Shown here: in pieces, positions 18,281-27,886 of the stretch | How positions within the stretch are numbered: the first letter of the stretch is position 1 | Layout: every line of letters starts with the position of its first letter | Source: Planctomyces sp. SH-PL14 | Lineage (GTDB): Bacteria; Planctomycetota; Planctomycetia; Planctomycetales; Planctomycetaceae | Direction: 5' to 3' | DNA: 64,000 bases | Assembly: GCF_001610835.1 (NCBI RefSeq) | Contig: NZ_CP011270.1 | Location: 2,870,001 to 2,934,000 of the forward strand | Program-made: the position numbers and the translations under genes | Notes under the pieces: generated by a model | Databases searched by the model: none | Told to the model about the DNA's origin: nothing | The model's input: only the letters and a program-made list of their open reading frames with translations

Positions 18281-19318
18281 ATGTCGGCCAAGGAGCTCCG
18301 TGATTCCGCCTCGTTCCCGCAGTCATTCGATCCCGACCCGCTCATGTTCGACGTCTACGCCATCGGCAACGCTCTTCTGGACATTCAGGCCCACGTCAGC
18401 GACTCCGTGTTGGAAGAGCTGAAGTTCGCCAAGGGGATGATGACCCTCGTCGAGCTGGAGACGCAGAAGAAGGTCCTGCACCACATTCTCGGTGCGAAGA
18501 TCAGCCGGTGCGCCGGGGGCTCGGCGGCGAACACGATCATCGGCCTGGCGCAGTTCGGCGGGAAGGGGGCCTTCGGCGGTAAGGTCGCCCGCGACGAGAT
18601 CGGTCAGTTCTATCTGAAGGATATGGATGCGGTCGGCGTGGCGACGGCGGTGGAGCCGGTCGACGGCCAGACCGGGACGAGCGTGATCCTCATCACCGAG
18701 GACGCGCAGCGGACGATGCTGACGAACCTGTCGGTCGCTTCGACGCTCACTCCGGACGACGTTTCCGAGAAGCAGATCCAGTCGTCCAAGTACGTCTATG
18801 TGGAAGGCTATCTCTTTGCGGGGGAGCCGACCCGGCAGGCGGCGTATCGGACGATCGAGCTCGCGAAGCGGCATGGCGTGAAGGTGGCGCTGACGGTGTC
18901 GGATCCGTTCCTGATTCAGTATCACCGGGACGAGTTCTGGAAGCTGATCGAGGGTCCGGTCGATCTGCTCTTCTGCAACCTGGAAGAGGCGCGGGCGCTG
19001 ACGGGGAAGCTGGATCCGGTGGATTGTGCTCAGGAGATTCACCGGCATGCGGAGAATGTGGCACTGACGCTGGGTGGTGACGGTTCGATCCTGATGCATG
19101 AGCGGCAGGTGATTCCGATTGAAGGGGTGTCCTGCAAGGCGGTGGATACGACGGGTGCGGGGGACATGTATGCCGGGGCGATTCTGTACGGCATTACGAA
19201 TGGGTTGAGCTGGAAGCAGGCGGGTCATCTGGCGTCGCGTGCGGCGGCGCGGGTGGTTTCGCAGCTGGGAGCTCGTCTGGCGAAGCCGATGACGGCGGAA
19301 GAGATCCGTCAGGGGTAA
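18281..19318 (+). CDS. PfkB-family sugar/nucleoside kinase (adenosine kinase-like)
   Basis: About 345 residues, cytoplasmic. PfkB signatures are present: [16 protein letters not shown] in the N-terminal half and [12 protein letters not shown] from residue 289, with catalytic Asp295. The overall sequence resembles bacterial adenosine kinases, which convert adenosine to AMP for purine salvage; ribokinase-type substrates remain possible. ATG 18281 has a good ribosome site, GGAGG at 18269-18273. A second candidate is ATG 18344 ([12 protein letters not shown]), where homology of the family normally begins. Confidence 0.88.
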   Translation: MSAKELRDSASFPQSFDPDPLMFDVYAIGNALLDIQAHVSDSVLEELKFAKGMMTLVELETQKKVLHHILGAKISRCAGGSAANTIIGLAQFGGKGAFGGKVARDEIGQFYLKDMDAVGVATAVEPVDGQTGTSVILITEDAQRTMLTNLSVASTLTPDDVSEKQIQSSKYVYVEGYLFAGEPTRQAAYRTIELAKRHGVKVALTVSDPFLIQYHRDEFWKLIEGPVDLLFCNLEEARALTGKLDPVDCAQEIHRHAENVALTLGGDGSILMHERQVIPIEGVSCKAVDTTGAGDMYAGAILYGITNGLSWKQAGHLASRAAARVVSQLGARLAKPMTAEEIRQG

Positions 19319-19346
19319 GTGGCGATTCAAGCGAGGCGCACTCCAA

Positions 19347-19662
19347 CCGGGTCCAGGGGGACCCTGGTGGGGGATGCAAGGGGGCAACGCCCTCTTGCCC
19401 GCCGGAGGCCTGGCCGTCGAGAGATGTCTGAAGGAGAGCGTGTCCAGGCGCGGACAGCGTGCCGGATGCCCCCACATCAACCCGCGGGGATTCCAGAGCG
19501 GGCGGTGAGTCTTCAACGCCGGTACCACAAAGGGGACATCCGCTGTGTCCCACGGTTCCTCATTGAAGTGCCTCCGGCGGCAAGGGGGCGAGGCCCCCTT
19601 GACCCCAGGCTGCCGTCGCACATTGGTCTTGAGGTGGCACAGCCGCGCCGGCCAGGACGCGG
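19347..19662 (+). repeat. Family A repeat, copy 3 (full length)
   Basis: Same orientation as copy 1. The end hairpin is CCAGGG-GGA-CCCTGG and the first inner hairpin is the AAGGGGGCAACGCCCTCTT variant. It lies between two genes in the same direction, 28 bp after the kinase stop and 212 bp before the next start. Confidence 0.88.
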
Positions 19663-19874
19663 TTCGAGCTTCAGGCCGTTCTCGCTGACATTCTTCGCAG
19701 ATCGCGACGCAATCGCTTAACGCGGCCGCGACAAACTGACCCCCGCAGAGCGGAGTGATTGTCTGAACGGTGGCGTACCGCCCCGCGGGCCCGGTCTTTC
19801 CCCTCGTGAAAGAGATCCGGCGGGACTCGCGGCAGAGCAGGACGCTCTCGTCTTCATCAGGAAGAGTCCGAGCG

Positions 19875-20690
19875 ATGTGGTGGACCTTGCTGACGGCGGT
19901 GGCCGTGCCGACGACAGGGTGCCTGGCCTGGCATCGATGGAACCGCGTCCAACTCTATCGCCGCCTCGCCAGCGAGCGAACCTCCCTCATCGCCCGCCAA
20001 CACGTCGGCTTCGACCTCCCCTCCCCGGCCGAGTCCACGCGCGAAGCCTTCGCCCGCGAACCGATTGCCCGGATCGACCGAGTCCTGACCGAAGAGACCC
20101 GTCAGGCCGCCCTGGCCGAGTGTGCGCAGCATCGCTCCCTGATCGAACGCAGCTACGTCCCCGGCCACAAGAAGGGGGGAACGATCTGCTACGAGCGGGT
20201 CCACCGCCACCTGCCGATCTGCCTCTCGATCTACCACTCCCGCGTCCTGCAGGACTACCTGTCAGACCTCATCGGTTCGGAAGTCCGCCCGACCGGGGAC
20301 CATGATCAGAGCTCCTGCTCGGTCCTGATGTACACGGAAGCGGGCGACCACATCGGCTGGCACTACGACCACAACTTCTACCGCGGCCGACACTTCACGG
20401 TCCTGATCCCGCTCATCAACCGGAGCGCCGCGGGAGACGGCGTCTCGCAGAGCCTCCTCAAGCAGCAGCGTCCGGGGAACGAGGACGCCGTGTTCAGTAC
20501 CGCCGCCAACTCCCTGATCCTGTTCGAAGGGGCCCGCATCCGGCACTGCGCGACGCCGTTGGGAGACGGCGAACTTCGGATCATGCTGAGCATGACCTAC
20601 GCCACGGACTCGCGAATCCGCCTCTCGCACGAGATCGCCCGCCGGATCAAAGACACGGCGTTCTTTGGCGTCCGAGCCCTCTGGGACTGA
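19875..20690 (+). CDS. 2-oxoglutarate/Fe(II) dioxygenase-like protein
   Basis: About 271 residues. The double-stranded beta-helix iron site is visible: H163-x-D165 in GWHYDHNFYRG, distal H224 in RIRHCATPL, and R235 in GELRIML for 2-oxoglutarate binding. An N-terminal hydrophobic segment (residues 2-19, containing TTGC) suggests membrane anchoring or a lipoprotein-like signal. Prolyl/lysyl hydroxylases and small-molecule oxygenases share this pattern; the substrate is not deducible. ATG 19875 is chosen for the hydrophobic N-terminus; the frame is open further upstream. Confidence 0.8.
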   Translation: MWWTLLTAVAVPTTGCLAWHRWNRVQLYRRLASERTSLIARQHVGFDLPSPAESTREAFAREPIARIDRVLTEETRQAALAECAQHRSLIERSYVPGHKKGGTICYERVHRHLPICLSIYHSRVLQDYLSDLIGSEVRPTGDHDQSSCSVLMYTEAGDHIGWHYDHNFYRGRHFTVLIPLINRSAAGDGVSQSLLKQQRPGNEDAVFSTAANSLILFEGARIRHCATPLGDGELRIMLSMTYATDSRIRLSHEIARRIKDTAFFGVRALWD

Positions 20691-20700
20691 GCCGACCATG

Positions 20701-20784
20701 ACCGGCGAGCGGTGGGCGTCAGCCCACTGATCACATCGTCGTTGTCGTGCGGAATCAGCGGGCTGACGCCTGCCGCTCGCCGGT
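20701..20784. repeat. Family C palindromic element (complete)
   Basis: Two inverted arms of about 31 nt, left from ACCGGCGAGCGG to CAGCCCACTGAT and right from ATCAGCGGGCTGACG to CTCGCCGGT, matching at 28 of 31 positions around a 22-nt spacer. The right arm supplies the last codons and the stop of the membrane protein gene at 20755. A single arm recurs at 42385-42414. Confidence 0.85.
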
Positions 20785-22143
20785 CCTGATGAGGCTCACC
20801 AATCCGGCGAAGACCGGCGCCCCCAGAAACACCCCCGCGGCATCCGTGAACCGCCCCAGGGGCGGGCAGACGGGAATGACGACTGCGAGGTTGAGAAGGG
20901 CGTACAGCAGCGCGAGCCCGACGAGCAGTCTCAGTCCGGGCTCGAACGCTGGCCACGAGTCCGCCGCAAACAGAAGCCGACACAGAACCGCTCCCACCAG
21001 AAGCCCCACGACGAGCAGCGCCATGGGGTTGTCGAGAATGTCCCACGCCAGCTTCTTGGCCCCCTGCCGCGTCGCTTTCACCACCCAGACCGCGTAGTCG
21101 CGGGGGTGCTGGAACAGGAGAGCCGTCCCGAGCCGCCGCAGCGGCCCGTTGATCGGCTGTCCGTCGCCGGCGACATGCTCGGCAGCGGGGACGAAGTCGG
21201 ACCAGATCGTCGGGTCGTAGTCGTTCTCCATCCGCAGGTAGTGCAGCCGCGGCTCCGCGGCGTACGGGCCGCGGGGGGCTTCGTTGACGCGGTGCTCCAG
21301 CGCCGCGGCCGCGATCGGCCGCAGGTCCTCCGGCAGCCGGGGCATGTCCCCCTCCTCCAGAAACTGCCCGGTGATCCCGACGAGGTTGTACCCCCCGAAC
21401 GACACGATCCCGAACTGCCCCACGACCACCTGCCGCAAGCCGCAGTACGCCAGGAGCGGAAGCACAACCATCAGCCCGACACGAATCAGCAATCCCCATC
21501 GCGACCGCCTCGTCGCGGGCGTTACCACCGACGACGCCAGCACGGCGAGAACAGGACAGAGCACGATGACAAAAAGATAGGCCGGTCGAACCAGCCACGC
21601 GGCCGTCGCCGACAGGATCAGCAGAAGCCCGGACAAGACGCCGCCTCGGACCGAAAACGAAATCGTGGCGGCGCAGGCCAGGATCCCCAGCGCCGCCGCG
21701 AGCGTGTCGGTCGCGACCGTTTCCACGTAACCGTGGAGGATGTTGGCGTAGAGCAGCGAACTCGCCGCCGCGAGCGCGATCCCCGTGGAGGCAGCAGCAC
21801 GGCGAAGGGCCGCCAGGAACACCGCCGCGGCCCCGAAGTAAGCCAGCATCTGGAGCGTCGGCACCACGGCATGGTCCCCGCCGAACAGCGAGGCGAGCTT
21901 CAGGAACGCCGGGTAGCCGGGAGTCCGGATGCTTGTCAGTGCCCCGCGAAGCGAGTCCCAGGGAAAGTTCGCGTAACCGACCGTGTCCCGAACGACTTGC
22001 GGCGCCAGCTTTCCCGTTCGCCACAGCACGCCCGCCACGGCCAGCATCTGCAGTCCCAGGAGGGCCCATGCCGAAAGCGGCGGCCGCCCCGGAACTTCGG
22101 TCGGCGTGGAAACCGCGGCGGCGGCACTTGAGACGACAGCCAT
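20755..22143 (-). CDS. Polytopic membrane protein of unknown function
   Basis: A 462-residue protein with about nine to eleven hydrophobic helices and short loops. A soluble-looking region around residues 250-330 contains EEGDMPRLPEDLRP. The overall look is that of GT-C type glycosyltransferases or O-antigen-processing membrane enzymes, but no catalytic motif could be recognised, so no function is assigned. The final residues (TGERQASAR and stop) are encoded inside a palindromic repeat arm. It diverges from the Lhr helicase gene, with 43 bp between starts. Confidence 0.7.
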   Translation of the reverse strand: MAVVSSAAAAVSTPTEVPGRPPLSAWALLGLQMLAVAGVLWRTGKLAPQVVRDTVGYANFPWDSLRGALTSIRTPGYPAFLKLASLFGGDHAVVPTLQMLAYFGAAAVFLAALRRAAASTGIALAAASSLLYANILHGYVETVATDTLAAALGILACAATISFSVRGGVLSGLLLILSATAAWLVRPAYLFVIVLCPVLAVLASSVVTPATRRSRWGLLIRVGLMVVLPLLAYCGLRQVVVGQFGIVSFGGYNLVGITGQFLEEGDMPRLPEDLRPIAAAALEHRVNEAPRGPYAAEPRLHYLRMENDYDPTIWSDFVPAAEHVAGDGQPINGPLRRLGTALLFQHPRDYAVWVVKATRQGAKKLAWDILDNPMALLVVGLLVGAVLCRLLFAADSWPAFEPGLRLLVGLALLYALLNLAVVIPVCPPLGRFTDAAGVFLGAPVFAGLVSLIRTGERQASAR

Positions 22144-22186
22144 TTGAAGGGGACGCAGGGGCGCGGGCGAAGGGGGGGACTACGCG

Positions 22187-25100
22187 GTGGGAAACGGGGC
22201 GGGTATCATAAGCGGCATGATCAGCTCTCGCATGGACGGATTCTCCTTTCATCCCGTGATCCGGGAGTGGTTTCAGCGGCGGTTCCGGAATCCGACAGAC
22301 CCGCAGGCCCAGGGCTGGCCGCACATCGCCGCGGGAAAGCACACGCTGATCGCCGCCCCGACCGGGAGCGGCAAGACCCTGACGGCGTTCCTGGCGGTCA
22401 TCGACCGCCTCTTCCGCGAAGCTGCCGAGGGGAATCCCGCGGATGAAGTCGAGGACGACGAAGCCGAGGAGAGCCTCGCCGCGGAACCGAAGCCCGGCAT
22501 CCGGGTCATCTACGTCTCCCCTCTCCGGGCTCTCTCGAACGACATGCAGAAGAACCTGGAGCAACCGCTCCAGGAGATCTATGCCGAAGCGGCCGCGCAA
22601 GGCCTGAATGTCCCTCCGATCCGGGTCGGCTTGCGGACCGGCGATACCCCCTCGCACAAGCGGGCGGCGATCGTCAAGAACCCGCCGCAGATCCTGGTGA
22701 CGACTCCCGAGTCGCTGTACCTGATGCTCACCAGCGAGCGGGCGCGAGAGGTCCTGCGGAGCGTCGACACCCTGATCGTCGACGAAATCCACGCCCTTGT
22801 CCGCGACAAACGGGGCTCGCACCTCTCGCTGTCGGTGGAGCGCCTCGCGGCCCTGACGAACAGACCGCTCCAGCGGATCGGCCTCTCGGCGACGCAGAAG
22901 CCGATCGAGCGGATGGCGGAGTTCCTCATCGGCGCCCGGCCGGCCGAGACGCCGCCGACCGAGCCTCTGCCTTGTGCGATCGTCGATGTCGGCCATCAGC
23001 GGGAGCTGGATCTGGCGATCGAGGTCCCGCCGTCGGAGCTCAGCGCCGTCTGCTCGCACGAGCAGTGGGCGGAGGTCAACGCCCGGATCGTCGAGCTCAT
23101 CAACACCCACCGCAGCACTCTGATCTTCGTCAACACGCGGCGGATGGCGGAGCGGGTCACCTATCAGCTCACGCAGCTTCTGGGTGACGAAGCGGTCGGC
23201 AGCCACCACGGCTCGCTGGCGGCGGACATCCGGCTCTCGACGGAACAGAAACTCAAGAACGGCGAGCTCAAGGCGGTCGTGGCGACGGCGTCCCTCGAGC
23301 TCGGGATCGACGTCGGCTACATCGACCTCGTGATCCAGCTCGGCTCTCCGCGTTCGATCGCCACCTTCCTGCAGCGGATCGGCCGCTCCGGGCACGCCCT
23401 CGGCCTCGTCCCCAAGGGGCGGCTGTTCGCTCTGACGCGCGACGAAGTCCTGGAGTGCATGGGGCTGATCCGCGCCATCCGCGCCGGCCGGCTCGACGTC
23501 ATCCCGATCCCGGAATCCCCGGCCGATGTCCTGGCCCAGCAGATCGTCGCCGAAGTCGCGGCCCGGGAGTGGTCCACCGACGAACTGTTCGACCTCACCC
23601 GCCGGGCGTACCCCTATCGCGATCTCCCCCGCGAGCAGTTCGACAAGATCCTGACGTTCCTCAGCGAAGGGCTCACGACCGGAGCCGGCCGCGGAACGAC
23701 GCTGCTGCATCACGATCAGGTCAATCGCCGCCTCCGATCGCGGGCCGGATCCCGGATCAACGCCACCACGAACGGCGGGGCGATTCCGGAAGTCGACCAG
23801 ATCCGCGTCGTCCTCGACCAGGAGCAGACAGTCGTCGGCTCGGTCGACGAAGAGTTCGGCATCGAGAGCCAGGCCGGCGACATCTTTCTGCTCGGGAACA
23901 CGTCGTGGCGGATCCTCGCTCTGCGGGGGAATGACCTGATCGTCGGCGACGCCCAAGGCGCCCCGCCGACGATCCCGTTCTGGCGCGGCGAAGCTCCCGG
24001 CCGGACGATCGAGCTCTCGGAGGAGATTTCCGCGCTCCGAGAGCAGTTGGAGACGCGGATTCGCGAAGCCCTCCCCGCCGCCGGGCTGCCGAGCTCAGAC
24101 GACGAAACCGCCGCCCCCTGGGCGCCCCCCGCCGCTCTCGTGCGGTGGCTGGTCGACGAAACGCACTGCACCCCGCACGCCGCGGGACAGATGGTCGAGT
24201 ATGTTGCGGCCCAGCAGGCGGCGGTCGGACTCGTCCCGACGCAGACGCGGGTGATCTTCGAGCGGTTCTTTGACGAGTCCGGCGGGATGCAGCTCGTCGT
24301 TCATGCCCCGTTCGGCAGCCGGATCAACCGCGCGTGGGGCCTCGCGATGCGGAAGCGGTTCTGCCGCTCGTTCGACTTCGAGCTCCAGGCGACCGCGGAC
24401 GACGACGGCTTCATCCTCTCGCTCGGCCCGCAGCACAGTTTTCCGATCGAGAGCCTCTTCCCGATGATGCGGACCGACAACGCCCGCAACCTCCTCGAGC
24501 AGGCGATCCTGGCGGTCCCGATGTTCCAGTTGCGGTGGCGGTGGAACGCAACCCGGGCCCTGCAGGTGTCCCGGATGCGGAACGGCAAGAAGGTTCCGCC
24601 CGCTCTGCAGCGGTTCCGCTCAGACGACCTGCTGACGGCGGTCTTCCCCAAGCTGACCGGCTGCCAGGAGAACATCGTCGGCGACCACGAGATCCCCGAC
24701 CACCCGCTCGTCCAGCAGACCATGGAGGACTGCCTCCACGAGGCGCTCGATCTCGACGGTCTCCTCGATGTTCTCGGGAAAGTCGAAAGCGGCGCGATCA
24801 CGTTCGTCGCCCGCGACACGCGCGAGCCTTCGCCGTTCGCCTACGAGCTGCTGAACTCGAACCCCTACGCCTTCCTCGACGGGGGCGAAGTCCAGGAGCG
24901 GCGGGCCCGCACCGCGCAGACGCGGCGGTCGGTCTCGGTCGAGAGCGCCCGCGACCTGGGCCGCCTCGATCCGGCCGCCATCGCCCAGGTGATCGAGGAA
25001 GCCCGGCCGCTCATCCGCAACGCGGACGACCTGCACGACGTCCTGCAGAGCCGGATCTTCGTTCCGCTTCCGGAGCTCGTCTCGACGCTCCGCAGTCCCC

Positions 25101-26959
25101 CGCAGCTTCTCGCCCCCATCGAGTGGGTCCCGCTGGCGGACCGCCTGATCGAAGACGGACGGGCGGCCAGGGTCACGCTCCCCTCGGGCCTGCAAGGGTG
25201 GACCTGCGCCGAGCGCTGGCCGGCGCTGCGGGCGATCTTCCCGGAGGCGCTCGCGGAACCGCCGCTCACCGCACCGGCCTCGGTCCGGCACGACTGGACC
25301 GACGTCGAAGCGAGGCTGACGCTCATCCGCGGGGCGATGGAGATCGCCGGACCGGTCACGGCGCACGAGCTCGCCGGCGTCATGGGGCTCGCGGAGAACG
25401 AGGTCTTCGCCTGCCTCGAAGCGCTCGAAGGAGAAGGGATCGTCCTGCGGGGCCGGTTCCGCAACGGCTCCGCCTATGATCCCGCCGGCGATCCGCGGGC
25501 GACGGATGTCGAGTGGTGCCATCGCCGGCTCCTTTCCCGCATCCACCGCAAGACCGTCGCGGGGCTCCGCCGCGAGATCGAGCCGGTGGACGTCCCGACC
25601 TTTATGCGGTTCCTGTTCCAGCACCAGTGCGTGCTGCCGGGGGCGCGGAGGAAGGAATCGACGGGGGCTTTTGACGCGATCGTCCAGCTTCAGGGGATGG
25701 ATATCCCGGCGGTCGCCTGGGAGCGGGACATCCTTCCCGCGCGAGTCGAGAACTACCGCCGCGAATGGCTCGACGAACTATGTCTCACGGGGGAAGTCGG
25801 CTGGACCCGGCTCCACCCGCCGGGCCGCGATCCGGAGAAGGCCCGGCCGATGGCGAGCCTGACCCGGGTCGCCCCGATCTCGCTCTTCCTCCGCGAAGAC
25901 CTCGGCTGGCTGATGACCGGCGCGGAGCCTTGCCCCCGCGACTCGCTCAGCACCCCCGCTCAAGAGCTCGTCGAGCACCTGGAGCGCGGCGGAGCGATGT
26001 TCGCCACCGATCTTCTTTCGGCGACCCGGATGCTCCCCGCTCAGCTCGACGACGCGCTCGGCGAGCTCGTGGCCCGCGGCGTCGTCACCTCCGACGGTTT
26101 CTCGGGACTCCGCGCGCTTGTGCGGGAAGGCTCGTCCGAGTCCGGGGCCGCCAGGACCGGCCCCAAGGTCGTGCGGCACCGCCGCGCTTCCTCGACCGGC
26201 CGCTGGACGCTCGTCCCGACCCGCCTCGCGACCGAGATGCCGGAGCCAACGCCCGATGAGCGGCGGACCTTTGTCGAAGAGTGGGCCTGGCAGCTTCTCC
26301 GCCGCTGGGGCGTGGTCTTCAAGGACCTACTCACCCGGGAGCAGGGAACCCCTGCATGGTGGGAGCTGGTGCAGCACTTCCGCCGCCTTGAGGCCCGCGG
26401 GGAGATCCGCGGCGGGCGGTTCATTCAGGGGGTGGCGGGCGAGCAGTTCGCGCTCTCGGATACGGTCCGGACGCTCCGCGACCTGCGCGAGGCCCCGGCC
26501 AAAGGGGATGCCGTCTCTCCCGCGGTTGCGATCTCGGCCGCCGATCCGCTCAATCTCGTCGGGATCCTGACCGACCACGCTCGGGTTCCCAGCACGGCTG
26601 GGAACCGGATTCTCTATTGGCACGGCAGGCCGGTGGCTCATCTCATCGGCGGCGAGTGCACGATCTACCCGGACTGTCCGCCGGAAGCGATTCCGATCGT
26701 CCGGCAGCGGTTCGAGCTCCGCGTCGCCGGGCCGGCACCCTCGCCGGTGCCACTGCGGGAGGACGTTCCGACGCCGAGTCCGGCCAGCGATTCTGCGGCC
26801 CCGGCTCAGAAACCGCCAGCCGCCGAAGATCAGAAGGATCAGAAGGATCAGAAGAATCAGAAGAATCAGAAGAAGCGCGCCCCGGCCCGCGTCCTCCTGC
26901 GGCCGGCCTCCAATCAGCGAATGTTTCCCTCGGGAGCGCCGCGGCCACGGTTCTCGTAG
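22187..26959 (+). CDS. lhr: Lhr-type ATP-dependent helicase (long form)
   Basis: A superfamily 2 DNA helicase of the Lhr family, linked to DNA repair. Walker A is APTGSGKT (residues 57-64), motif II is VDEIHAL near 200, SATQKP is motif III, and VATASLELGIDVG with QRIGRSGH forms motifs V-VI. The length of 1590 residues fits the long Lhr form, whose C-terminal half has winged-helix and DNA-glycosylase-associated domains. The tail holds a micro-repeat (QKDQKDQKNQKNQKK, about 1547-1561) and basic residues. The start is uncertain: GTG 22187 has a G-rich ribosome site, while ATG 22217 or 22232 is closer to where family homology begins. Confidence 0.93.
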   Translation: MGNGAGIISGMISSRMDGFSFHPVIREWFQRRFRNPTDPQAQGWPHIAAGKHTLIAAPTGSGKTLTAFLAVIDRLFREAAEGNPADEVEDDEAEESLAAEPKPGIRVIYVSPLRALSNDMQKNLEQPLQEIYAEAAAQGLNVPPIRVGLRTGDTPSHKRAAIVKNPPQILVTTPESLYLMLTSERAREVLRSVDTLIVDEIHALVRDKRGSHLSLSVERLAALTNRPLQRIGLSATQKPIERMAEFLIGARPAETPPTEPLPCAIVDVGHQRELDLAIEVPPSELSAVCSHEQWAEVNARIVELINTHRSTLIFVNTRRMAERVTYQLTQLLGDEAVGSHHGSLAADIRLSTEQKLKNGELKAVVATASLELGIDVGYIDLVIQLGSPRSIATFLQRIGRSGHALGLVPKGRLFALTRDEVLECMGLIRAIRAGRLDVIPIPESPADVLAQQIVAEVAAREWSTDELFDLTRRAYPYRDLPREQFDKILTFLSEGLTTGAGRGTTLLHHDQVNRRLRSRAGSRINATTNGGAIPEVDQIRVVLDQEQTVVGSVDEEFGIESQAGDIFLLGNTSWRILALRGNDLIVGDAQGAPPTIPFWRGEAPGRTIELSEEISALREQLETRIREALPAAGLPSSDDETAAPWAPPAALVRWLVDETHCTPHAAGQMVEYVAAQQAAVGLVPTQTRVIFERFFDESGGMQLVVHAPFGSRINRAWGLAMRKRFCRSFDFELQATADDDGFILSLGPQHSFPIESLFPMMRTDNARNLLEQAILAVPMFQLRWRWNATRALQVSRMRNGKKVPPALQRFRSDDLLTAVFPKLTGCQENIVGDHEIPDHPLVQQTMEDCLHEALDLDGLLDVLGKVESGAITFVARDTREPSPFAYELLNSNPYAFLDGGEVQERRARTAQTRRSVSVESARDLGRLDPAAIAQVIEEARPLIRNADDLHDVLQSRIFVPLPELVSTLRSPPQLLAPIEWVPLADRLIEDGRAARVTLPSGLQGWTCAERWPALRAIFPEALAEPPLTAPASVRHDWTDVEARLTLIRGAMEIAGPVTAHELAGVMGLAENEVFACLEALEGEGIVLRGRFRNGSAYDPAGDPRATDVEWCHRRLLSRIHRKTVAGLRREIEPVDVPTFMRFLFQHQCVLPGARRKESTGAFDAIVQLQGMDIPAVAWERDILPARVENYRREWLDELCLTGEVGWTRLHPPGRDPEKARPMASLTRVAPISLFLREDLGWLMTGAEPCPRDSLSTPAQELVEHLERGGAMFATDLLSATRMLPAQLDDALGELVARGVVTSDGFSGLRALVREGSSESGAARTGPKVVRHRRASSTGRWTLVPTRLATEMPEPTPDERRTFVEEWAWQLLRRWGVVFKDLLTREQGTPAWWELVQHFRRLEARGEIRGGRFIQGVAGEQFALSDTVRTLRDLREAPAKGDAVSPAVAISAADPLNLVGILTDHARVPSTAGNRILYWHGRPVAHLIGGECTIYPDCPPEAIPIVRQRFELRVAGPAPSPVPLREDVPTPSPASDSAAPAQKPPAAEDQKDQKDQKNQKNQKKRAPARVLLRPASNQRMFPSGAPRPRFS

Positions 26960-26990
26960 GGGGGATGCGCGACTCAAAGTGCCCAGTCAT

Positions 26991-27313
26991 CGGGTCCAGG
27001 GGCACCCTGGTGGGGAGTGCAGAGGGGCAACGCCCCTTTGCCCGCCGGAGGCCCTCTCGTCGAGAGATGTCTGAAGGAGCACGTGTCCAAGCGCGGACAG
27101 CGTGTCGTATGCCCCCACACCAACCCGCGGGGAATCCAAAGCGGGCGTTGAGTCCTCAACGCCGGCTCCACAAAGCGGACATCCGTTGTGTCCCACGGTT
27201 CCTCAGGGAAGTGCCTCCGGCGGCAAGGGGGCCTGTGTTGTTTTTTGGCCCCTTGACCCCAGGCTGCCGTGGCACGTTGGGTTTGAGCTATCGAGTCGTC
27301 CCGGCAAGGACAC
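26991..27313 (+). repeat. Family A repeat, copy 4 (full length, swapped loop)
   Basis: Orientation as copy 1. Its right-hand hairpin (27225-27254) has the usual stem, but the short GCGAGGC loop is replaced by a longer cassette: GGGGGCC-TGTGTTGTTTTTT-GGCCCC. It lies between the convergent lhr gene and the small lipoprotein gene at 27364. Confidence 0.88.
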
Positions 27314-27363
27314 TGTTTGAGCCAGCGGGATGAACCATTCCGCTCGCCCCGCTTACCGTCCGT

Positions 27364-27603
27364 CTACCGCACCCTGGCATACTCCAGCGCCCGGGTGCCG
27401 TCGGTCGCGAGCTGAATCGACTTCTGGTCCTCGGCCCGCTGCTTCATCGAAGTCGAACGGCGCGGAATCAGATCGAACCCGAAGAACGGCGTCGGCGAGT
27501 TGCTGTCCATGTGGAAATACTGGTTCCCCATCTCGCATCCCGAAGAGGAGGCGAGCAGGACGAACGGCCCCAGCAGGGCCAGGGCAGAACGAAACCGGGA
27601 CAT
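27364..27603 (-). CDS. Small putative lipoprotein
   Basis: 79 residues. The hydrophobic N-terminus ends in LASSSGC (Cys23), a weak lipobox because position -3 is Ser rather than Leu. The mature part has SPTPFFGFDLIPRR and is otherwise polar. It is not recognised, though a Pro-Phe-Phe-Gly core of this kind suggests a conserved planctomycete family. No strong ribosome site is visible before ATG 27603. It lies 163 bp downstream of the even smaller lipoprotein gene at 27767 and may be cotranscribed with it. Confidence 0.6.
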   Translation of the reverse strand: MSRFRSALALLGPFVLLASSSGCEMGNQYFHMDSNSPTPFFGFDLIPRRSTSMKQRAEDQKSIQLATDGTRALEYARVR

Positions 27604-27731
27604 GATCGAACCCGCTGATCGTGCGTTAGGCCCTTGCGGGCGGGTTTTCAGTTTTTCAGTCGTCCGCTTTCAGTCATCAGCCAGGCGCTGCAGCCGCAGG
27701 TCGACGTCGAACGTCCGCCTTCCCGGTCCTG

Positions 27732-27760
27732 ACTGAAAACTGACAACTGAGAACTCACAA
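27732..27760. repeat. Short dispersed repeat, family J
   Basis: CTGAAAACTGACAACTGAGA followed by ACTCACAAC, ending seven bases from the stop of the 39-residue lipoprotein gene. It is the third copy of the string at 4258 and 13733. A related inverted string (TTTTTCAGTCGTCC) is at 27653. Confidence 0.5.
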
Positions 27761-27766
27761 CTTCCC

Positions 27767-27886
27767 TCACTTCGCCGAAGTCGGTTCCCACTGCTCCGGA
27801 ACGCTGAACGGACTGATGGCGGAGATCGCCGCGCATCCATTGAAGCTGACGAGAATCAGGAGGAGTCCCAGGGTCAATCGCGTCAT
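27767..27886 (-). CDS. Very small lipoprotein, 39 residues
   Basis: Translating from ATG 27886 gives 39 residues: a charged start (MTR), a hydrophobic run (LTLGLLLILVSF) and a lipobox-like SFNGC (Cys18). A short mature peptide ending EQWEPTSAK and a stop at 27767-27769 follow. A ribosome site GGAGAG lies five bases before the ATG. The signal, lipobox and ribosome site together argue that it is real despite its size. Function unknown. It precedes another small lipoprotein gene on the same strand. Confidence 0.65.
   Translation of the reverse strand: MTRLTLGLLLILVSFNGCAAISAISPFSVPEQWEPTSAK

Noticed and set aside
20597-23956. A 1119-codon open frame on the minus strand across the membrane protein and lhr genes
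   Set aside because: It is antisense to two recognisable genes, its translation is Arg/Gly/Asp-rich and low in hydrophobic order, and it has no domain.
26826-26872. Possible CRISPR-like short tandem repeat
   Set aside because: The units are 9 bp and contiguous without spacers, in frame within the helicase gene.
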